Part shown: positions 12,844-25,338 of the stretch, piece after piece
Layout: each line of letters begins with the position of its first letter
How positions within the stretch are numbered: position 1 is the first letter of the stretch
From: Euryodendron excelsum
Lineage: Eukaryota; Streptophyta; Magnoliopsida; Ericales; Pentaphylacaceae
Length of the DNA stretch: 64,000 nucleotides
Direction: 5' to 3'
NCBI GenBank assembly: GCA_033060915.1
Contig: CM065396.1
Location: 6,303,001 to 6,367,000, forward strand
Notes under the pieces: generated by a model
Database searches by the model: none
Seen by the model: the letters and a program-made list of their open reading frames with translations, nothing else
Told to the model about the DNA's origin: nothing
Program-made: the position numbers and the translations under genes

Positions 12844-12861
12844 TGGTATTAGAGTACTAGG
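12844..12861 (+). other. Primer-binding site for initiator tRNA-Met
   Basis: TGGTATTAGAG begins three bases after the LTR end. It differs by one base from TGGTATCAGAG, the standard site complementary to the 3' end of initiator tRNA-Met used by many plant LTR retrotransposons. Position and sequence together support the 5' LTR call. Confidence 0.8.
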
Positions 12862-15800
12862 CTTGAATAACCAGCGACTGTGGGGAGAGGCTTTCCCTCG
12901 ATGTGGGTTTGCATATGTGTGTTTCATGTATGGCATGTGATTTGTTTATTGAGAAAGATATTATTTTGTGTATTGTACATGTTTTGAGGATGTTTAGGTA
13001 TATGAGATGGGTTATATTATTGTGTCGCATTTAAAAATATTGAAAAAGTAATAACATATTTTGTGCTATGTGCTAGGAGTACTATGGCATGACGTGAGTA
13101 TAAATTGGCAAAGGTGATACTTGGAGTATATATCATAATGTAGAATTGTTAAATTTGCAATGGTAATGTATGGGAAGTTATGAGATGTCTTTAACGTGTT
13201 TATTCCTAAAGTGAAAATGCAAGGATGTGGACATCCAAAACATATGGGTGTGGGCATTAGGGAGATCGAATAAGTGGGTCCCCTTGTTAAGACAATATTT
13301 TGTTTAAACTTGTTAGTTTGAAGATACTAGTACTTGAAAGGTTGTATGCATGAGAATTGTAAATCTTATGACTTACTTGCTATAGTTTGGCAGTTGTTAT
13401 GTGAAATTTGATAATGATTAGCTTTGAAAAGGTTGACGATGTTATAAATGTTAAAATTAGGAGCAGAGCATAATTTAGCTTGTTTGCAATTTGTAATATG
13501 TTGTAATAAAACTCAATGGCATATATTGTTCAGCCCATTTGCTAAAACTGTGTTTTGTGTAACGGTTGTACCCCGACCTCATAACTCCCTAAGTTTTTTG
13601 TGTTTTTTAAAACTGTTTTAATGTGAGATACCACTTCAAGTTAGCTTTATTTTGGCTTATCATGGGTATTCTATGGATTGAAATGGAGAACGTTACGTAG
13701 CTTTTTCTTTAGAAAGTCAGAATCTAACCAACTTGCATTGTTTTTATCATAACTTGATGTGTAACTAATATTTTTCAAATTAAGTTTTAAAGTAGACATA
13801 AGTTAGATCATTTTTGGAGATTTCCAAGATTTTTGGCCTTGTATATTTTCAAAAAATGAATTTTAAATTTGAGGCTGATGTGTAGACAAATTTCCCATTG
13901 CCAAAAGATTTCTTTAGTTAACGTACTTGTGTTATTTTTACCATTATTGTCAATTGGCTAGTTTTAACAAAATTTTATAAATAATTTGTCCAAAAAAATT
14001 TTCTTACTTGGAATTAATTGGACTCACTTATTTCCCTTCCTCTATTTTCATTTCTAATAATCTTTTGTATGCGTACAGGTTGTTATACCTTGTTTCATAA
14101 GTGGAGTGAGTTGTATGCATGATGAGTATGATTCTTGCATAATAGGTGGGGTAAAAACTATGTTAATTAATTGGGATAGGTTTGAAAGAATTTAGGATAA
14201 TGATAATTATGTGCCTATATAGTGTTTGATAATATATATATATATATAGATGCGTGTGTGTGTGAGAGAAGTTGTTCTTTAATATTATAATGTTTGGTTT
14301 GAAATTGCATACAAGATAGTATGACATATGGGAAGAAAGTTGAAAACTTGAGCTAAATGGTAAATAATTTTGGTTGAGAATGTTAGTTTGTTTTCAACCC
14401 TTACAAATTTAAAATCTCGATAAATGGAGCACTATTGTGGATTATTGCATGGTAGGTATTTTACAAGTTGAGTTAGGTGATCTTGTCTCATTTATGTTAA
14501 CTCGATTGTGTACAAAAAATGGGAATAAGGAATGAGAACAATCGAAAATTTTACTGGTACTAAACGAAATGGGAAATGGAATATTTGCTAATTATGTGTA
14601 ATGTGAATTACCATAAGTTTGATGCAACATGTTGATGATTGCTATTTGCTTTATGTTATAGCATATGAGAAAATCTTTTAACAATGTTATGAGCTTGAGA
14701 GTATGTTGAAAACTCAGTGAATGTGCATGGGTATTTGAGTTTGGGTATCATAGTACATGAATGAGATGTTAGAATAGTTAAGAAGAATAATGGAGAAACG
14801 GAAAGGGGTACATGCTTGTGTAGGTGGATGTGGTTAAGTGGATGATATAAATCGATGTGTTGTGTACAATATGCATGCTTGATATGTGAGCTGTACTATC
14901 GGTACATTGATTTTGAGTCAAGTTACTTTGTATAATTTCGGAATGACTTGTGTCAACGATTGTGAGTAAACTAGTTTGTGACAAGAAGTATCGGTTTGGG
15001 TGTCTTCGGTATTGTGTGAGTTTGTGTTTGAAACATGAGAGTTATATGAGGAGTCGATTCAGGTGACGAAATATATGTTTATGGATTGTGAACGGGTTAT
15101 CAAGTCGATAATGAAACAAGCATAGTTGAGTTTATGTGCATGTGACACATAATTCCAATGGAGATTATTATTTTAAATGGTCATTTTGCGTTGAGATCTC
15201 AAGTAGAAGTAAATGGGCTACTTGAGGAAAGAGATTGAGGTATTCAGACAGTTGAAACAACATCAAGGATTTTGAGGGAATTCCATTAGCGAGTTATCGG
15301 TTATGTACCATCGGGATGGACATAATTAGAATTGCGCTGAAACAGTGAAACGATAAACAACAAATAGTAGAACAAATAGAACTTCCTGGTTAGAAAGATC
15401 TTGAGGTATTGGGTTAGACTAAAGATAGTAACATCATTAGTGAGATCTTCAGTGGTAAAGAGTATAGATTTAGATACGCAATGTTTTGGGCCACTCAGGT
15501 GTAATGGTACAAGTATAACGCATGCATGATCATTTTAAATGTCTTATGCATATTATTGTCATGTGTTAGAGTCGTGTTCCAACCGATTAGAGTAGGGTGT
15601 CATGTATGCATCTTCATGATACTTGTCATCATTATATTACTATCATTACATCATTATATTAGCTGTTATTACATTATTATATTCACCTTTTACTGACAAG
15701 TGGTAGCTACAGAATGAATTAGAGTCGTCTTCTAGAGGTTGGCAAAATAGTTGGTGCTCCAGTTGAATGGGTTAGTTGGAATAGATTATTGTGTCATATT

Positions 15801-16509
15801 GGGGGCTGGAATTAGTGAAGGAATTCAATGTTTGAATGGGAATGAGGGTTACAAGTTCGTTGACGCATGAGATTAGGAAGGTTTGCAGATCGGTGTGCTG
15901 TGACATTTTAGTTGAGATGGTCTTGGGTTAACTAGAGTTCGATTGGGAGAATCCTCTGGCATATTTGAGACGACATGTATGTGTTGGGCTGGGTAGAAAT
16001 GTTAGTAATGTTGAGCCTTAACATTAGGGGTTATGTTGTTGACATTCAAGTGAATGAATAGAATGTGGCTTGTTCTGAAAGCGTTCAAGTTCTAACTATG
16101 GTGCATGGAGGTGGTCTTGGTTGTCCATGGGGTTCTAGGTTGTTATCCTACTTTGAGGTCTGAGGCGTATATGTGGTTCTATTTTACATTCGAGGATCGT
16201 CGGGTTTGTCCCAATACTATCATGGTGGCTATACAATGGATGGGTATGAACTTATTCTTTATGTCCAAGTTATTAATGGCTAAGGAATTGGTCCCAATAG
16301 GTTGGTTGGTGCACTTGGCCCTTGTTTTATTATCCCTTTTTTTCCTTTTTAGTAGTTGAGTTGCGACATGTAGGTGGTGCTGCAAGTGGCTTTGGTGATC
16401 ATTGATGGGTCATGGGACCTGAACTATTGAGTCATGTAAAAATCTTGGAAGGAACCTTAGACTTCTGGTTAATGACTCATGGGTCTATGTTGAGTTCTCA
16501 TTGAGGTAC
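12862..16509 (+). mobile_element. Decayed internal region of chromovirus-like element (unrecognised)
   Basis: This stretch follows the primer site and precedes the satellite array. It is AT-rich, has no ORF above 84 codons, and shows no Gag, protease, reverse transcriptase, RNase H or integrase motif that I could recognise on either strand. A (TA)n run is at 14231-14249. It is most simply a strongly decayed or non-coding internal domain of the element at 10873, but the 3' boundary is not defined and some of it may be unrelated. GCAAG, the five bases before the 5' LTR, recurs at 16382-16386, which may be chance. Confidence 0.4.
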
Positions 16510-17249
16510 TTGTTTTTTCTCTTGAGTTGTCTATCTAAATTGTGATTTTCTAAAAACCCCTAACTCTTTTGAATTATTTTTCAAAAAAGGTGTCCAAACC
16601 CAAAAATAGAGTAGTTTTTTTTCAAAAAATGGATTTCTCGAATCCCTGACTCTCTTCAGTTGTTTTTAAAAAATGGTTTTAAAAACCCTAAATTTTCTTG
16701 GGATTTTTCTTCTTCTAAATAATGATTTTTTAAATGTCCTAACTCACTTGAGTTGTTATTCTAAACAGTGATTTTCTAAAAACCCAATCTCTCTTGCATT
16801 GGTTTTTGAAAATGGTTTCCAAAACCATAAATTCTTGAGAGTACTTTTGATAAAAGGTGGTCTACTAAAAGCTCTCACTCTCTTGAGTTGGTTTTCAAAT
16901 ATGGTTTTCAAGTTCCTAGAGTTGTTTTTTTGAATGATGGTGGTGTAAAAACCCTAACTGTCTTGCGTTGTTTTTCAAAAATAGTTTTCAAAACCCTAAA
17001 CTCTCTAGAGTTTCTTTTTCTAAAAAATCATTTTCTAAAACCCAAACTCTTGCATTGTTTCTCAAAAATGGTTTTCACGACCTAAACTTGAGTTGTTTTT
17101 CTAGAAGGTTGTTATGGAAACCCCTAACTCTCTTGAATTGTTTTCCAAAAATGGTTTTCAAAACCCTAAATTCTCTAGAGTTATTTTTTCTGAAAAGTCA
17201 TTTTCTAAAACCTTAACTGTCTTGTGTTGTCTTTCTAAATTGTGGTATT

Positions 17250-17383
17250 TTTTTTTTTGTTTGTTCATCGGATTGGATTAAAAGGATGGTTGAAACCGGG
17301 ATTGGGATCTAGGGAAGGGGGGTTTTAACTCATGACCTCCCTAATGGAGTCCAGGAACTCCGGCTAACTGTGCTAGCCCCAAA
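17250..17383 (-). mobile_element. tRNA-type SINE, copy 1
   Basis: The minus strand begins GGGGCTAGCACAGTTAGCC, a tRNA-like 5' end, has a decayed B-box region (GAGTTAAAACC), and ends in an A-rich tail (plus-strand T run 17248-17258). It is flanked by the 14-bp duplication TAAATTGTGGTATT (17236-17249 and 17384-17397), a typical LINE-mediated target duplication. Confidence 0.8.
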
Positions 17384-18282
17384 TAAATTGTGGTATTCTA
17401 AAAACCCCTAACTCTCTTTAATTGTTTTTTCAAAAAAATAGAATTGTTTTTCTAAAAATTGTTTTTCTAAAACCCCAACTCCATTGAATTGTTTTTCAAA
17501 TAATGGCTTTGAAAACCCTAAAGTCTCAATATTTTTTTTGTTCTAAAAAGTCATTTTCTAAAACCACAACTCTCTTGAGTTGTTGTCCAAATTATGGTTA
17601 ACACTTTTTTTCGAAAATGGTGTTCAAGACATTAAAATAGAGTTGTTTTTTTTTTTTTTTTCTAAAAAATGGTTTTTTATAAACCCTAACTCTCTTCAGT
17701 TGTTTTCAAAAATGATTTTAAAAACCTTAAATTTGCTTGGATTAATTTTTCATCAAAATATTGATTCTATAAGCAACCTGACTCAGTTGAGTTGATATTC
17801 TAAATTGTAGTTTTCTAAAAACCCAAACTCTCTTGCATTGGTTTTCAAAATTTTTTTTCAAAACCATAAACTCTCTAGAGTGTTTTTGATAAAACGTGGC
17901 CTACTCAAAGCTCTCAAAGTCTTGAGTTGGTTTTCAAAAATGGTTTTCAAGTTCCTAAACTAGAGTTGTTTTTCTAAAAGGAGGTGTTGTAAAAACCTTA
18001 ACTCTTTGGAGTTGATTTTCAAAACCCTAAACTTTGTAGAATTTGTTTTCTAAAAAATGATTTTCTAAAACCCAAACTCTTGCATTGTTTCTCGAAATGG
18101 TTTTCAAGGCCTAACTAGAGTTGTTTTTCTAAAATGTTGTCTTGGAAAACCCCTAACTCTCTTGATTTTTTTTTTTGTTGCCAAAATGGTTTTCAAAACC
18201 CTAAACTCTCTAGAGTTGTTATTTTGCAAAATGTTTTCTAAAACCCTAACTCATTTGAGTTGTCTTTTTAAATTGTGGTATT

Positions 18283-18413
18283 TTTTTTGTTACTTTATTG
18301 GAGGGGATTACAAGTAGGGCTAAAGTTAGGAAGGGGATCTGGGGGAGGGGGGTTCGAACTCCCGACCTCCCTAGTGGAGGCTAGGAACTTTGGCCAACTC
18401 GGCTAGCCCTAGT
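18283..18413 (-). mobile_element. tRNA-type SINE, copy 2 (best preserved)
   Basis: The minus strand contains an A-box-like TAGCCGAGTTGG (plus 18394-18405) and a B-box GAGTTCGAACC (plus 18351-18361), the two internal pol III promoter elements, and ends in an A-rich tail. The flanking duplication TAAATTGTGGTATT is at 18269-18282 and 18414-18427, identical to that of copy 1. Confidence 0.85.
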
Positions 18414-18575
18414 TAAATTGTGGTATTCCAAAAACCCCTTACTCTTTTTAATTGTTTTTCAAAAATGTTTTTCAAGACCCTAAAATATAATTGTTTTTTT
18501 AAAAAGATGTTTTCTAAAAACCCCAACTTCCTTCAGTAGTTTTTCAAAAATTGCTTTGCAAACCCTAAACTCTCA

Positions 18576-18593
18576 ATATATATATATATATAT
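18576..18593. repeat. (TA)n microsatellite
   Basis: A short TA dinucleotide run lies within a satellite monomer. Confidence 0.9.
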
Positions 18594-20107
18594 TTTTCCA
18601 GAAAGTCGTTTCTTTAATCTTAACTCTCTTGAGTTGTTTTTGCAAACAATGGTTTCCTAAAACCCTACCTCTCTTGTTTTCTTTTTCGAAAATGATTTCA
18701 AGACCCTAAAATAGTGGTTCTTTTCTGAAATGTGGTTTTCCAAAAACCCCAACTTCGTTGAGTTGTTTCTAAAAAATGGCTTTCAATAATCTAAACACTA
18801 TAAAGTAGTTTTCCTAAAAAGTAATTTTCGAAAAACACTAACTCTCTTTAGTTGTTTTTGAAAATGGTTTTAAAAACCCTAATTTCGCTTGGGTTTTTTT
18901 TTCTTCCTAAATTATGAATTTCTAAATACGCTTACTCAATTGAGTTTTTATTCTAGACTGTAGTTTTCTAAAAACCTTAACTCTCTTGACATGTTTACTA
19001 AAAGCCCTAACTCTCTTGGGTTATATTTTTGTTCTAAATAGAGATTTTCTAAACACCCTAACTTTGTTGAGTTGTAATTGTAAATAGTGGTTTTGGAAAA
19101 CCCTAACTCTTTTGGCTTGTTTTAAAAAAATGGTTTTAAAACCCTATACTTTGTTGAAATTTTTTTCTTCAAATAGGTTGTTTTCCACAAACCCTAACTC
19201 TCCTCAGGATTTTTTTTTTTCTAAAAAATGCTTTTCAAAATCCTAAACTCTCTAGAGTTATTTGCTACAATGTGGGCAGCTAAAAACCCTAACTCTCTTA
19301 GTGTTGTTTTCAAAAATGGTTTTCAAAACCATAAACTCTCTATAAGAGTTTTTTTTTTTTTAAATGTCATTTTCTAAAGCCCACACTCTCTTGCATTGTT
19401 TCACGAAAATGGTTTTCAAGATCTAAACTAGAGTTGTTTTTCTGAAAGGTTGTCTTGGGAAACCCCAAACTCTCTTGAATTGTTTTCCAAAAATGGTTTT
19501 CAAAAACTTAAACTCTCTAGAGTTGTTTTTTTTTAAAAAGTGGTTTTCTATAAATCCTAACTCTCTTCAGCTGTTTTTCAAAAATGGTTTTAAAAACCCT
19601 AAATTTGTTTGGGTTTTTTCTTTCTTTCTAAATAGTGATTTTCTAACCACCCTACCTTAGTTGAGTTGTTATTCAAAACAATAAATTTTCTAGTATTTTT
19701 TTTTATAAAAGCGGTCTACTAAAAGCCCTCACTCTCTTGGATTATTTTTCAAAAATGGTTTTGAAGTGCCAAAACTAGAGTTGTTTTTCTAAAAGGTGGA
19801 TTTGTAAAAACCCTAACTCTTTTTTAGTTGATTTTAAAAAATGGTTTTCAAAACCCTAAACTCTGTAAATTATTTTTTTAAATCATTTTCTAAAACCCAA
19901 ACTCTCTTGAATTGTTCATCAGAAATGGCTTCCAAGACCTAAACTAGGGTTGTTTTTCTAAACGGCTCTTTTGGAAAACACCTAACTCCTTATATTTTTT
20001 TTTCGAAAATGGTTTTCAAAACCTTAACCTCTTTAGAGTTGATTTTCTTAAAAGTAATTTTCTGAAACCCTAACTCTCTTAAGTCATCTTTCTAAATTGT
20101 GGTTATT

Positions 20108-20246
20108 TTTCTTTTTTATTTATGTTTGTTCATCGGAAGGGATTACATGGAGGGCTGAGGCTAGGAAGGGGATATGAGGGAGGGGTTCAAACTTCTAATC
20201 TCCTTAATGGAGGTCAGGAACTTTGACCAACTAGGCTAGCCCCATT
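20108..20246 (-). mobile_element. tRNA-type SINE, copy 3
   Basis: This is the same SINE in the same orientation and array position. The A-box-like region is TAGCCTAGTTGG on the minus strand; the B-box is decayed (GTTTGAACC). The flanks are mutated versions of the same duplication: TAAATTGTGGTTATT on the left (20093-20107) and a GTGTGGTATT form on the right. Confidence 0.78.
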
Positions 20247-23200
20247 TCAAGTGTGGTATTCTAAAAACCCCTAACACTCTTTAATTGCTTTTCAAAAATG
20301 ATTTTCAAGACCCTAAGCTTGAATTTTTTCTCAAAAATGGTTTTAAAGACCTTAAACTAGAGTTGTTTTTCTAAAAGGTGGTTTTCAAATAACCCCTATC
20401 TCTCTTTAATTGTTTTTTGAAAAATGGTTTCTGAAACCCCAAACACTCTAGTAATCTTTTTCTAAAAGATCGTTTTCTACTATCCTAACTCTCTTGAGTT
20501 GTCTTTCCAAATAGTGGTTTTCTAAAACCCCTAGCTCTCTTGAATTGTTTTTAAAAAATGGTTTTGAAGGCCCTAAAATAGAATTGTTTTTCTATAAACC
20601 CCCACTCCCTTGAGCTATTTTAAAAAAATGGCTTTTAAGAACCTAAACTCACTATTTTTTTTTCTTCTAAAATGTCGTTTCCTAAAACGCTAACTCTCTT
20701 GAGTTATTTTTCCAAACAGTGGTTTCTAAAAACCCTAGCTCTCTTGAATTGTTTATCGAAATTGGTTTTCATGTGCCTAAAATAGAGTTGTTTTTCTAAA
20801 ATGTGGTTTTGTAAAAACAATAACTCTCTTAAGTTCTTTTTCCAAATTGGTTTTCAAGTCTCCAAACTAGAGTTGTTTTTCTAAATGGTGGTTGTGTAAA
20901 AACTATAACTCTCTTGAGTTGTTTTTTAAAAATAGGTTTCAAAACCATAAACTCCATAGAGTGTTTTTTTTTTTTTTTTTGCTAAAAAATCGTTTTCTAA
21001 AACCCAAACACTCTTGATTTTTTCTTGAAAATGGCTTTCTAGACCCTAAAATAGAGTTGTTTTTCTAAAAAGTGGTTTTGTAAACACCCTAACTCTATTG
21101 AGTGGTTTTAAAAAAATGGTTTGAAAGTTGCAAACTCTGCAGAGTTCTTTTTCTAAAAAGTCATTTTCTAAAATCCTAACTCTCTTTAGTTGTCTATCTA
21201 AATTTTGGTTTCCTAAAAACCCCCCAACACTCTTGAATTGTTTTTCAAAAATGGTTTTCAAGACCCTAAAATAGAGTTGTTTTACTAAAAGGTTGTTTTC
21301 TAAATCCCCAACTCCCCTGAATTGTTTCTCAAAATTGGTTTTGAATACCATTAACTCTCTAGAGTTTATTTTTTTATTTTTTTTTTAAACAGTGGTCTTA
21401 TACAAACCCTAACTCTCTTCACTTGTTAAAAACCCTAAATTAGCTTGGGTTTTTTTCTTTCTAAACACCCATAGTTAGCTGGGTTGTTATTATAAACAGT
21501 AGGTTTCGAAAAACCATAACTCTCTTGAATTTGTTTTTGAAAACAAAAAACTCTCTACAGTTTTTTATTTTTTGATAAAAAGTGGTCTACTAAAAGTCCT
21601 AACTCTCTTGAGTTGTTTTTCGAAAAAGGTTTTCAAGTCCCTGAACCAAAGTCATTTCTAAGAGGTGGTTTTGTAAAAACCCCAACTCTCTTTAGTTATT
21701 TTTTTAAAATTATTTTGAAACCCTAAACTCTCTAGAGTTTTTTTTTCTCTAAAAAATAATTTTCTAATACCCAAACTCTCTTTAATTGTTTCTTCAAAAT
21801 GGTTCTCAAGACCCTAAACTAGAGTTATTTTTCTAAAAAGTGGTTTTCTAATGACCTTGACTCTCTTGAGTTGTTTATAAAAAATGGCTTTGAAAACCCT
21901 AAACTCTCAGTGGTTGTTTTTATAAAAAGTCATTTTCTAAAACCCTAACTCTCGTGAATTGTTTTTCTAGATAGTGGTTTTCTAAAACACTAACTCTCTT
22001 GAATTGTTTCTTGAAAATGGTTTTCAAAACTTTAAACTCTCTAGATTTTTATTTTTTTCTAAAAAATTGTTTTCAAAAAGCCCAAACTCTCTTGAATTAT
22101 TTCTCGAAAATGGTTTTCAAGACCCTGAACTAGAGTTGTTTTTCTAAAAAGTGGTTTTGGAAAACCCCTATCTCTCTCGAATTGTTTTTCAAAAATGGTT
22201 TTCAAAACCCTAAACTCACTAGAGTTTTTATTCTTTTTTCAAAATCATTTTCTAAAACCCAAACTCTCTTGAATTGTTTCTCGAAAATGGTTTTAAAGAT
22301 CCCAAACTAGAGTTGTTTTCCTGAAAGGTGGCTTTCAAAAACCCCTATCTCTCTTGAATGGTTTATTAAATAATGTTTTTCGAAACCCCAAACACTCTAG
22401 TGTTGTTTTTCTAAAAAGTCATTTTCTAATACCCTAACTCTTGAGTTGTCTTTCTAAATAGTGGTTTTCTAAAAACCCCTAACTCTCTTGAATTGTTTTT
22501 GAAAAATGGTTTTCAAGACCCTAAAATAAAATTGGTTTTCTAAAAAGAAGTTTTCTAAAAACCCCAACTCCCATGAGCGGTTTATCAAAAATGGCTTTTA
22601 AAACCCTAAACTCTCACTATTTTTTTTTTTCTAAAATGTCGTTTCCTAAAACCCTAACTCACTTGAGTTATTTTTCCAAACAGTGGTTTCTAAAAACCCT
22701 AACTCTCTTGAATTGTTTGTCAAAAATGGTTTTCAAGTCCCTAAAATAGAGTTATTTTTGTAAAATGTAGTTTTAAACTAGAGTTGTTTTTCTAAAAGGT
22801 GGTTTTGTAAAAACTATAACTCTCCTGAGTTGTTTTTCAAAAATAGTTTTCAGAACCATAAGCTCCCTAGAGTATTTTTGTTTTTTTTTTTTCCTAAAAA
22901 CTCGTTTTCAAAAACCCAAACTCTCTTGGATTGTTTCTTGTGAAAATGGCTTTCTAGACCCTAAAACAGAATTGTTTTTCTAAAAAGTGGTTTTGTAAAC
23001 AACCTAACTCTATTGAGCTGTTTTCCGAAAATAGTTTGAAAATTGCAGGCTCTATAGAGTTCTTTTTCTGAAAAGTCATTTTCTAAAATCCTAACTCTCC
23101 TTAGTTGTCTTTCTAAATTGTGCTTTTCTAAAAACCCATAACTCTCTTGGGTTGTTTTTAAAAAATGGTTTTGAAGACCCTAAAATATAATTTTTTTTTT

Positions 23201-25338
23201 TTTTTCTGAAAAGTGGTTTTCTAAAATCCCCAACTCCCTTGAGTTATTTCTTAAAATTGGCTTTGAATAACCTAAACTCTCTACAGTTGTTTTTTTTTTT
23301 TTTTTTCTAAAAAGTGATTTTCTAAAAACCCTAACTCTCTTCGCTTGTTTTTCAAAAATGGTTTTAAAAACCCTAAATTAGCTGGGGTTTTTTTTCTTCT
23401 TCTAAACAGCCTAATTTAGCAGGGTTGTTATAAAAAGTTGTTTTCTAAAAACCCTAACTCTTCTAAGTTGGTTTTAGAAAATGGTTTTCAAAACTATAAA
23501 CTCTCGTGAGTTTTTTTTATGATAAAAAGTGGTATGCTAAAAGCCCTAACTCTCTTGAGTTATTTTTCAAAAATGGTTTTCAAGTCCTGAAACTATAGTT
23601 GCCTCTAAGAGGTGGTTTGCTAAAAACCCAAACTTTCTTCAGTTGTTTTTCAAAAATTGTTTTCAAACCCTAAAGTCTCCAGAGTTGTTTTTCTTAAAAA
23701 TCTGTTCTAAAAAATTTCTTTAATTGTTTCCTAAAAATGGTTTTTAGGACCCTAAACTAGAGTTGTTTTTCCAAAACGTGATTTTGGAAAAACCCTAATT
23801 CTCTTGAATTGTTTATCCAAAATGGTTTCCAAACCCTAAATTTAGAGTTGTTTTTCTAAAATGTCATTTTCTAAAACCCTAACTCTCTTGAGTTGTTTTT
23901 GTAAACAATGGTTTACTAACAACCCTAGCTCTCTTAAATTGTTTTTCGATAAAGGTTTTCAAAACCTAAAATAGAGTTATTTTTCAAAAAACCTTTACTC
24001 TCTTGAGTAGTTTTTCAAAAATGGCTTTGAAAACCCTAAACTCCCAATAGTTGTCTTTCTAAGAAGTCATTTTCTAAAACCCTAACTCTCACGCATTGTT
24101 TTTCCAAATAGTAGTTTTCTAAAAATAGCAACTATCTTGAATTGTTTTTCAAAAATAGTGTTCAAAACCTTAAATTCTCTAAAGTTTTATTTTTATTTTT
24201 TTTTCTAAAAAATCATTTTCTAAAAACACAAAGTCTCTTGAATTGTTTCTTGAAAATGGTTTTCAAGACCCTAAACTAGAGTTGCTTTTCTAAAAGGCGG
24301 TTTTGGAAAGCCCATAACTCTCTTGAAATGTTTTTCAAAAATGGTTCTCAAAACCCTAAACTTTCTAGAGGTTGTTTTTTAAAAAATAATTTTCTAAAAC
24401 CCAAACTTTCTTCAATTGTTTCTCAAAAATGGTTATAAAGATCCTAAACTAGAGTTGTTTTTCTAAAAGGTGGTTTTCGAAAACCCCTATCTCTCTTGAA
24501 TTGTTTTTTCAAAAAGGGTTTTCAAAACCCCAAAAACTCTAATGTGGTTTTCCTAAAAAGTCATTTTTCTAATACCCTAACTCTATTGAGTTGTCTTTCT
24601 AAATAGTGATTTTCTAAAAACCCCTAACTCTCTTGAATATTTTTCAAAAATGGTTTTCAAGACCCTAAAATAAAATTGTTTTTTTTCTAAAAAGTGGGTT
24701 TCTAAAAACCCCAACTCTCTTGAGCTGTTTTTTTAAAGGTGGTTTTGGAAAACCCGTAACTTTCTTAAAATGTTTTTCAAAAATGGTTTTCAAAACCCTA
24801 AACTTTCTAGAGTTTGTCTTCTAAAAAATCATTTTCTAAAACCCAAACTTTCTTGAATTGTTTCTTGAAAATGGTTTTAAAGACCCTAAACTAGAGTTGT
24901 ATTTTCTAGAAAATGATTTTCAAAACCCCCTACCTCTCTTGAATTGTCTTTTCAAAAATGGTTTTCGAAACCCCAAACACTCTAGTGTTGTTTTTCTAAA
25001 AAGTCATTTTTCTAATACCCTAACTCTCTTGAGTTGTCTTTCTAAATAGTGATTTTCTAAAAACCCCCAACTCTCTTGAATATTTTTCAAAAATGGTTTT
25101 CAAGACCCTAAAATAGAATTGTTTTTCTAAAAAGTGGATTTCTAAAAACCCCAACTCTCTTGAGCTGTTTTTCAAAAATGGCTTTTAAAATCCTAGACTT
25201 TCATTATTTTTTTCTTTCTAAAATGTCATTTCCTAAAACCTAACTCTCTTGAGTTGTTTTTCCAAACAGTAGTTTGGAAAAACAAACCCTAACTCTCTTG
25301 AATTGTTTCTCGTAAATGGTTTTTAAGACCCTAAAATA

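Larger units (their letters stand above)
16510..25338 (+). repeat. Degenerate satellite array, segment 1
   Basis: About 8.8 kb of tandem sequence. The basic monomer is roughly 43-49 bases and comes in two alternating forms, one with core CTCTCTTGAGTTG and one with CTCTCTAGAGTTG or CTAGAGTTG, joined by TTTTTCAAAAATGG/TTTTCAAAACCC and TTTTTCTAAAAAGT/TTTTCTAAAACCC linkers, giving dimers of about 92 bases. Diagnostic variants recur further apart, for example the AAAGTGGTCTACTAAAAG form at about 16852, 17888, 19707, 21575 and 23521, so there is higher-order structure with long, uneven periods (about 1.03 kb and 1.8-1.95 kb). Three SINE copies lie inside. ORFs here are by-products of the repeat. 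Confidence 0.92.

Noticed and set aside
16105..16359. Plus-strand ORF of 84 codons with hydrophobic C-terminus
   Set aside because: It lies in the decayed internal region, has no recognisable motif and no support from codon pattern or neighbours.
18351..18413. tRNA gene on the minus strand
   Set aside because: A-box and B-box are present, but there is no complete cloverleaf. The unit has an A-rich tail and a target duplication, so it is a SINE.
16510..25338. Interstitial telomere tract
   Set aside because: CCCTAA occurs once or so per monomer, never as a run of CCCTAAA repeats, so it is not telomeric DNA in the ordinary sense. It is kept only as a telo-box density observation.
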